Source: an uncultured Oscillospiraceae bacterium
GTDB taxonomy: Bacteria; Bacillota; Clostridia; Oscillospirales; Oscillospiraceae
Assembly: GCA_934668605.1 (NCBI GenBank)
Contig: CAKUNY010000120.1
Coordinates: 1-6,310 of the forward strand
Reading direction: 5' to 3'
DNA: 6,310 nucleotides
The position numbers and the translations under genes are program-made. Of this stretch, positions 6,111 through 6,310 are shown piece after piece. The notes under the pieces were generated by a model that saw nothing but the letters and a program-made list of their open reading frames with translations, had not been told where the DNA came from and did not search any database. Each line of letters begins with the position of its first letter. The first letter of the stretch is position 1.

Positions 6111-6310
6111 ATGAGTGCATCGTGCAGCGGCAACTGCGACAGCTGCGGCGAAAGCTGCTCCAGCCGCAGCCCGGAGAGCCTGCTGGCTCCGGCCAACAAG
6201 CTGTCCAATATCAAGCATGTCATCGCCGTCGTCTCCGGCAAGGGCGGCGTGGGAAAATCCACCGTGACCTCCATGATGGCGGTCGCCATGAACAAGCTCG
6301 GCTACAAGAC
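6111..6310 (+). CDS. mrp: Mrp/NBP35-family P-loop ATPase, iron-sulfur cluster carrier; 3'-partial
   Basis: The first 66 codons are present and the gene runs off the right edge. The protein opens with a cysteine-rich segment, MSASCSGNCDSCGESC, giving C5-x3-C9-x2-C12-x3-C16. This is followed by NKLSNIKHVIAVVSGKGGVGKSTVTS, which contains the deviant Walker A motif GKGGVGKST at residues 43-51 typical of the MinD/Mrp group. Mrp/NBP35 proteins bind and transfer Fe-S clusters as ATP-dependent dimers in the cytoplasm. The N-terminal four-cysteine segment is analogous to the ferredoxin-like cluster site of Nbp35, though the spacing differs and cluster binding is inferred. It is expressed from its own near-consensus promoter. 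The C-terminal CxxC that usually completes the family lies beyond the window. MinD or NifH relatives are less likely because of the cysteine-rich start. Confidence 0.88.
   Translation, partial: MSASCSGNCDSCGESCSSRSPESLLAPANKLSNIKHVIAVVSGKGGVGKSTVTSMMAVAMNKLGYK

Overview
The window looks like chromosomal DNA of a fairly GC-rich member of the Clostridia, possibly Oscillospiraceae-like. The reasons are strong GGAGG-type ribosome binding sites, an RNase M5-type TOPRIM protein (a Firmicutes family), the comEC-holA gene pair, and a four-cysteine Mrp/NBP35 ATPase of the clostridial type. The placement rests on protein character only, not on a database match. All supported genes are on the + strand.

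Positions 2-5910 form one very compact gene run. It holds the 3' part of comEC (DNA-uptake channel), holA (DNA polymerase III delta subunit, the clamp-loader arm), an RNase M5-like TOPRIM gene (rnmV-like), an ABC-F translation ATPase, and a membrane-anchored YdcF/SanA-family (DUF218) protein. Every junction overlaps, by 35, 8, 4 and 4 bases, and every downstream start has its own good ribosome binding site inside the preceding gene. This indicates one polycistronic, translationally coupled unit whose promoter lies upstream of the window. The contents mix DNA uptake and replication (comEC, holA) with ribosome-related functions (5S rRNA maturation, ABC-F).

comEC is broken as read. The membrane part is in one frame up to about position 970, and the metallo-beta-lactamase-like part continues in the -1 frame to 1698. 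Restoring one C at 970/971 rebuilds the conserved ComEC junction GQGQCLIY, so this is a single-base deletion or an assembly error.

Positions 5911-6110 are the only intergenic stretch (200 bases). It contains a small hairpin, a roughly 101-base nearly palindromic element (5949-6049) that folds into one long interrupted hairpin without a terminator U-tract, and then a near-consensus sigma-70/sigma-A promoter (TTGACA, 17 bases, TAGAAT). The promoter drives the last gene, an Mrp/NBP35-type P-loop ATPase for iron-sulfur cluster work, which runs off the window end. The palindromic element is the least explained feature here. Both of its stem mismatches are A-C on the + strand and therefore G-U on the - strand, so the - strand folds better.

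I found no CRISPR array, tRNA, rRNA, transposase or phage gene. The window is mostly ordinary housekeeping sequence. The palindrome and the comEC frameshift are the two points worth a second look.
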